Program-made: the position numbers and the translations under genes
Assembly (NCBI GenBank): GCA_014238825.1
Contig: JABAAI010000041.1
Span: forward strand, 1-7,913
Length of the DNA stretch: 7,913 nt
Direction of reading: 5' to 3'
Origin: Leptospirales bacterium
Lineage (GTDB): Bacteria; Spirochaetota; Leptospiria; Leptospirales; Leptonemataceae
Notes under the pieces: model-generated
Told to the model about the DNA's origin: nothing
Database searches by the model: none
The model's input: only the letters and a program-made list of their open reading frames with translations
In this document: positions 6,515 to 7,913 of the stretch, in pieces
Layout of the letters: each line of letters begins with the position of its first letter
Position numbering within the stretch: the stretch's first letter is position 1

Positions 6515-7591
6515 TTAGCGACGGTTACGATGAATTATACCAGTCCCTATATTACCAAATTTTTTGCTGATGTTGAGATAATTAATTTTGTTCTGGAGAG
6601 TAGAACGCTTTATTTTTAGAGCTTTGGCGGTATGAGAAATGTTATCGCCATTACGTTTTAGTGCTGAAAAAATAGTACGCCCTTCTATTTCATTAATAAT
6701 CCCTTTTAATGCTTTCCCACTTGAGAGACGCCTGTTTATTTCTGATGTAAAAGTAGGGTCGTTCTCTTCTTGGAATATAAAAAAATAACTATAGACACTC
6801 TCTCTTTCTTTTATACTTATGATCCTTATCGAATGTCCAAGCGAGCTATCATGAGTACTCAAATCCAGATCACTTTGATTTTCTGGATAGTCTGTAAAAG
6901 ACTTTGCTAATAATTTCTGCACAAGCTCGATGAGATAGTCTTCCATATAGCGAAGTGAGTTTTTAGCTTTAGTTTTTGATAATATTTTCTTTTCAAAAAG
7001 TTCATTAAAAAACAGCACTCTCCCATTTATATCACAGGCATAAAGTGGCCAAGGAATGGAACCTATCAATAATCCTGCTAACCAACGCGAATTATCGGCT
7101 AACTGACGATTTTCTTGTGGGATTGCTTTTTTTGAGGATAGAGTCTTGCTTGAAGTCTTCTTTGAAGTCTTTTTTGAATTTTTAGAAAACTTCCCTAAGG
7201 CCTCAATAAACTGATCCTCATCCCATAACGCCACCTTAAGCCCTCTATTATCTAAAACAGGTATTGCTTCGTTTGCTGGTAGAGCCTGTAATAATTCTGT
7301 AGAACTCAAGCTATTATTAAGGAGCTCTGGTGGTATGCGTTTATACTCCCTATTAAGACGCTTTATATCAGCAGCCCAAAGAGAGAGAGACTTGCGACTA
7401 AGAAAGCCTATCAGTTTAGCTTGCTCATTATTTTTGCTCTCGACTTGCGAACTATTGCTATCAAGAATAGGGAAATATGATAGACGCGAACTATAAAATT
7501 CTTTTAATAAGCCAGACAGTAGAGCCATTAGAGACATAATACCAAAACATATCTTCTTTTGGCAAGCACTTTGCAACGAGGGCAAATTCAA
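6515..7591 (-). CDS. CBS-like / PAS / Fis-type HTH regulator
   Basis: Up to 358 residues; no specific gene name is recognised. Residues about 25-130 look like a CBS-type pair: SSRLSYFPILDSN, then LIGFLSRKSLSLWAADI (60-76), and a second AIPVLDNRGLKVALWDEDQFIEAL (109-132). A Lys/Ser linker (137-155) follows, encoded partly by two near-identical 12-bp units at 7150-7173. A PAS domain covers about 170-276 (IGSIPWPLYACDINGRVLFFNELFE). The C-terminus has a Fis-type helix-turn-helix, EGRTIFSALKRNGDNISHTA (303-322) and LKIKRSTLQNKINYL (325-339). There is no sigma-54 AAA+ domain, so it is probably a ligand- or redox-sensing DNA-binding protein rather than an enhancer-binding activator. Start choice is uncertain. 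TTG 7591 gives the longest frame, but its GAGG is only 2 nt away. TTG 7585 has the same GAGG at 8 nt. ATG 7537 lacks a ribosome site but begins near the CBS-like part. It lies just upstream of sucA and may regulate it. Confidence 0.8.
   Translation of the reverse strand: MNLPSLQSACQKKICFGIMSLMALLSGLLKEFYSSRLSYFPILDSNSSQVESKNNEQAKLIGFLSRKSLSLWAADIKRLNREYKRIPPELLNNSLSSTELLQALPANEAIPVLDNRGLKVALWDEDQFIEALGKFSKNSKKTSKKTSSKTLSSKKAIPQENRQLADNSRWLAGLLIGSIPWPLYACDINGRVLFFNELFEKKILSKTKAKNSLRYMEDYLIELVQKLLAKSFTDYPENQSDLDLSTHDSSLGHSIRIISIKERESVYSYFFIFQEENDPTFTSEINRRLSSGKALKGIINEIEGRTIFSALKRNGDNISHTAKALKIKRSTLQNKINYLNISKKFGNIGTGIIHRNRR
7150..7173. repeat. 12-bp tandem repeat in the PAS/Fis gene linker
   Basis: Two 12-bp units, TTGAAGTCTTCT and TTGAAGTCTTTT, differ at one base. 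They encode the KKTSKKTS part of the Lys/Ser linker between the CBS-like and PAS parts. The linker is probably flexible. Confidence 0.6.
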
Positions 7592-7607
7592 AACCTCAGG
7601 GTTGCAA
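7571..7607 (-). promoter_or_regulatory. Leader hairpin enclosing GAGG and TTG starts
   Basis: In the minus-strand mRNA, UUGCAAC (7607-7601) pairs with GUUGCAA (7577-7571), and GAGG (7597-7594) pairs with CCUC (7581-7578). There is a 3-nt bulge and a 12-nt loop. GAGG is the only Shine-Dalgarno-like sequence for the TTG starts at 7591 or 7585, both of which lie in the loop. Pairing would mask it. Pairing is seen directly; a regulatory role is inferred. Confidence 0.4.
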
Positions 7608-7656
7608 ATAAATTAAAAATTATCTTCTGTACCCGTAGATGCAAAACCTCAGGGTT
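7589..7656. repeat. 15-bp direct repeat, two copies
   Basis: CAAAACCTCAGGGTT occurs at 7589-7603 and 7642-7656, offset by 53 bp. The right copy is the body of a perfect hairpin. The left copy overlaps the 5' end of the PAS/Fis gene and provides its GAGG (complement of CCTC). This looks like a local duplication of the hairpin or a remnant of a second element. Confidence 0.7.
7612..7624 (-). promoter_or_regulatory. Weak candidate promoter of PAS/Fis gene
   Basis: GATAAT (7624-7619) matches the -10 consensus at 5 of 6 positions. The -35 at the normal distance is poor (TTTTGC, inside the 7641-7660 hairpin). Transcription would begin near 7612 and give a leader of about 21-27 nt containing the whole 7607-7571 hairpin. 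Confidence 0.3.
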
Positions 7657-7660
7657 TTGC
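7641..7660. repeat. Perfect 8-bp hairpin, left outer stem
   Basis: GCAAAACC and GGTTTTGC pair around the loop TCAG. No T-run follows on either strand, so it is not an intrinsic terminator. It sits 2 nt outside the left inverted module (7663-7694), mirroring the hairpin at 7888-7909. Confidence 0.75.
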
Positions 7661-7662
7661 TG

Positions 7663-7883
7663 CGATAAGATGCGGGCTGGATTATGTCGCATTAGACAAA
7701 CTATCTATAAAGGAATGAAAGACTATCAAATCAAAGACTACTTATCTTAGAATTGGATTAACAAGCTTGCTTAGATAAACAAACCAAAAAAACAGATTGA
7801 CTCTCGCTTTCAGAATTTAGAACTTCTTGCAAATTTAGAAAAGCCGTTTTTTAATGCGACATAATCCAGCCCGCCTCTCATCG
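7663..7883. mobile_element. MITE-like element bounded by 32-bp inverted repeats
   Basis: The arms 7663-7694 and 7852-7883 are inverted copies matching at 30 of 32 positions; the inner 23 (7672-7694 against 7852-7874) are perfect. The arm starts CGATRAGA and contains GCGGGCTGG and ATTATGTCGC. The 157 nt between the arms has no convincing gene: only an 11-codon frame beginning at the ATG after AAAGGA near 7713, plus short repeats (AAAGACTA twice, AATTTAGAA twice). There is no transposase and no obvious target duplication at these limits. It could be a non-autonomous transposon, two independent insertions of a smaller repeat facing each other, or a structured RNA. The repeat is certain; the class is inferred. 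Confidence 0.5.
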
Positions 7884-7887
7884 AAAG

Positions 7888-7909
7888 TTAATCTGCTTTA
7901 GCAGATTAA
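7888..7909. repeat. Perfect 9-bp hairpin, right outer stem
   Basis: TTAATCTGC and GCAGATTAA pair around the loop TTTA. The hairpin lies 4 nt outside the right inverted module. It has the same stem and loop size as the left hairpin but unrelated sequence. No T-run follows within the window, which ends 4 nt later. Confidence 0.75.
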
Positions 7910-7913
7910 TCTC

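Noticed and set aside
7589..7656. CRISPR array
   Set aside because: Only two 15-bp copies, one inside a hairpin and one overlapping a gene start. No further regularly spaced repeats and no cas genes.
7559..7750. Plus-strand 63-codon frame across the start of the PAS/Fis gene and the left inverted module
   Set aside because: It runs through the hairpin and repeat sequence. Its Cys/Arg-rich composition follows from those repeats, and both copies of the module give the same RAGLCRI string simply because the DNA is repeated.
7641..7909. Integron attC sites
   Set aside because: No GTTRRRY/RYYYAAC core pairs bracket the modules, and the two modules are inverted rather than in direct order.
7641..7909. 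Hairpins as intrinsic terminators
   Set aside because: Neither stem is followed by a T-run on either strand within the visible sequence.

Overview
The window is AT-rich (about one third G+C by eye) and bacterial, and every credible gene lies on the minus strand. Reading in the direction of transcription, from high to low coordinates, the order is: a PAS/Fis-type regulator (7591-6515), sucA for 2-oxoglutarate dehydrogenase E1 (6271-3509), an alternative-type GlmU (3498-2350), a MurU/GlmU-like sugar-1-phosphate nucleotidyltransferase (2299-1457), and the 5' part of a FapA/DUF342 gene (1316 to beyond the left edge). The FapA protein carries a Jag-N-like N-terminal segment and the GlmU belongs to the lineage-restricted alternative family. 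Together with the PAS plus Fis-HTH regulator and low G+C, this recalls spirochaetes. That is an inference from family resemblance, not a proven placement. A complete sucA argues for an oxidative TCA cycle rather than a strictly fermentative member.

The centre (1457-6271) looks like one transcription unit. sucA and the GlmU-like gene are 9-10 nt apart, and the two nucleotidyltransferase genes are about 50 nt apart. The two sugar-nucleotide enzymes would act in UDP-GlcNAc or peptidoglycan-precursor metabolism. Their coupling to sucA instead of sucB/lpd is unusual. The GlmU-like protein has a short, altered N-terminal half, and a stand-alone nucleotidyltransferase sits directly downstream. This raises the possibility that uridylyl transfer and acetyl transfer are shared between two polypeptides.

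Two genes, fapA and the MurU-like gene, have no Shine-Dalgarno sequence. Each has a TATAAT/TATAAA hexamer ending exactly 6 nt before its ATG, the geometry expected of leaderless transcripts. The 1317-1456 gap also holds two inverted repeats: a 7-bp hairpin after the MurU-like stop and an 8+8 bp TTTACA/TGTAAA-type palindrome upstream of the fapA promoter.

The right end (7592-7913) holds no convincing protein gene but is the most structured part of the window. A 32-nt module (23 bp of it perfect) occurs twice in inverted orientation, at 7663-7694 and 7852-7883. Each copy is flanked on its outer side by a small hairpin of the same size (8-9 bp stem, 4-nt loop) but unrelated sequence. Part of the left hairpin is duplicated at the 5' end of the PAS/Fis gene, where it supplies a GAGG that can be hidden in a leader hairpin. 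This inverted composite element is the best candidate here for something undescribed, such as a MITE-like, REP-like or structured-RNA element.
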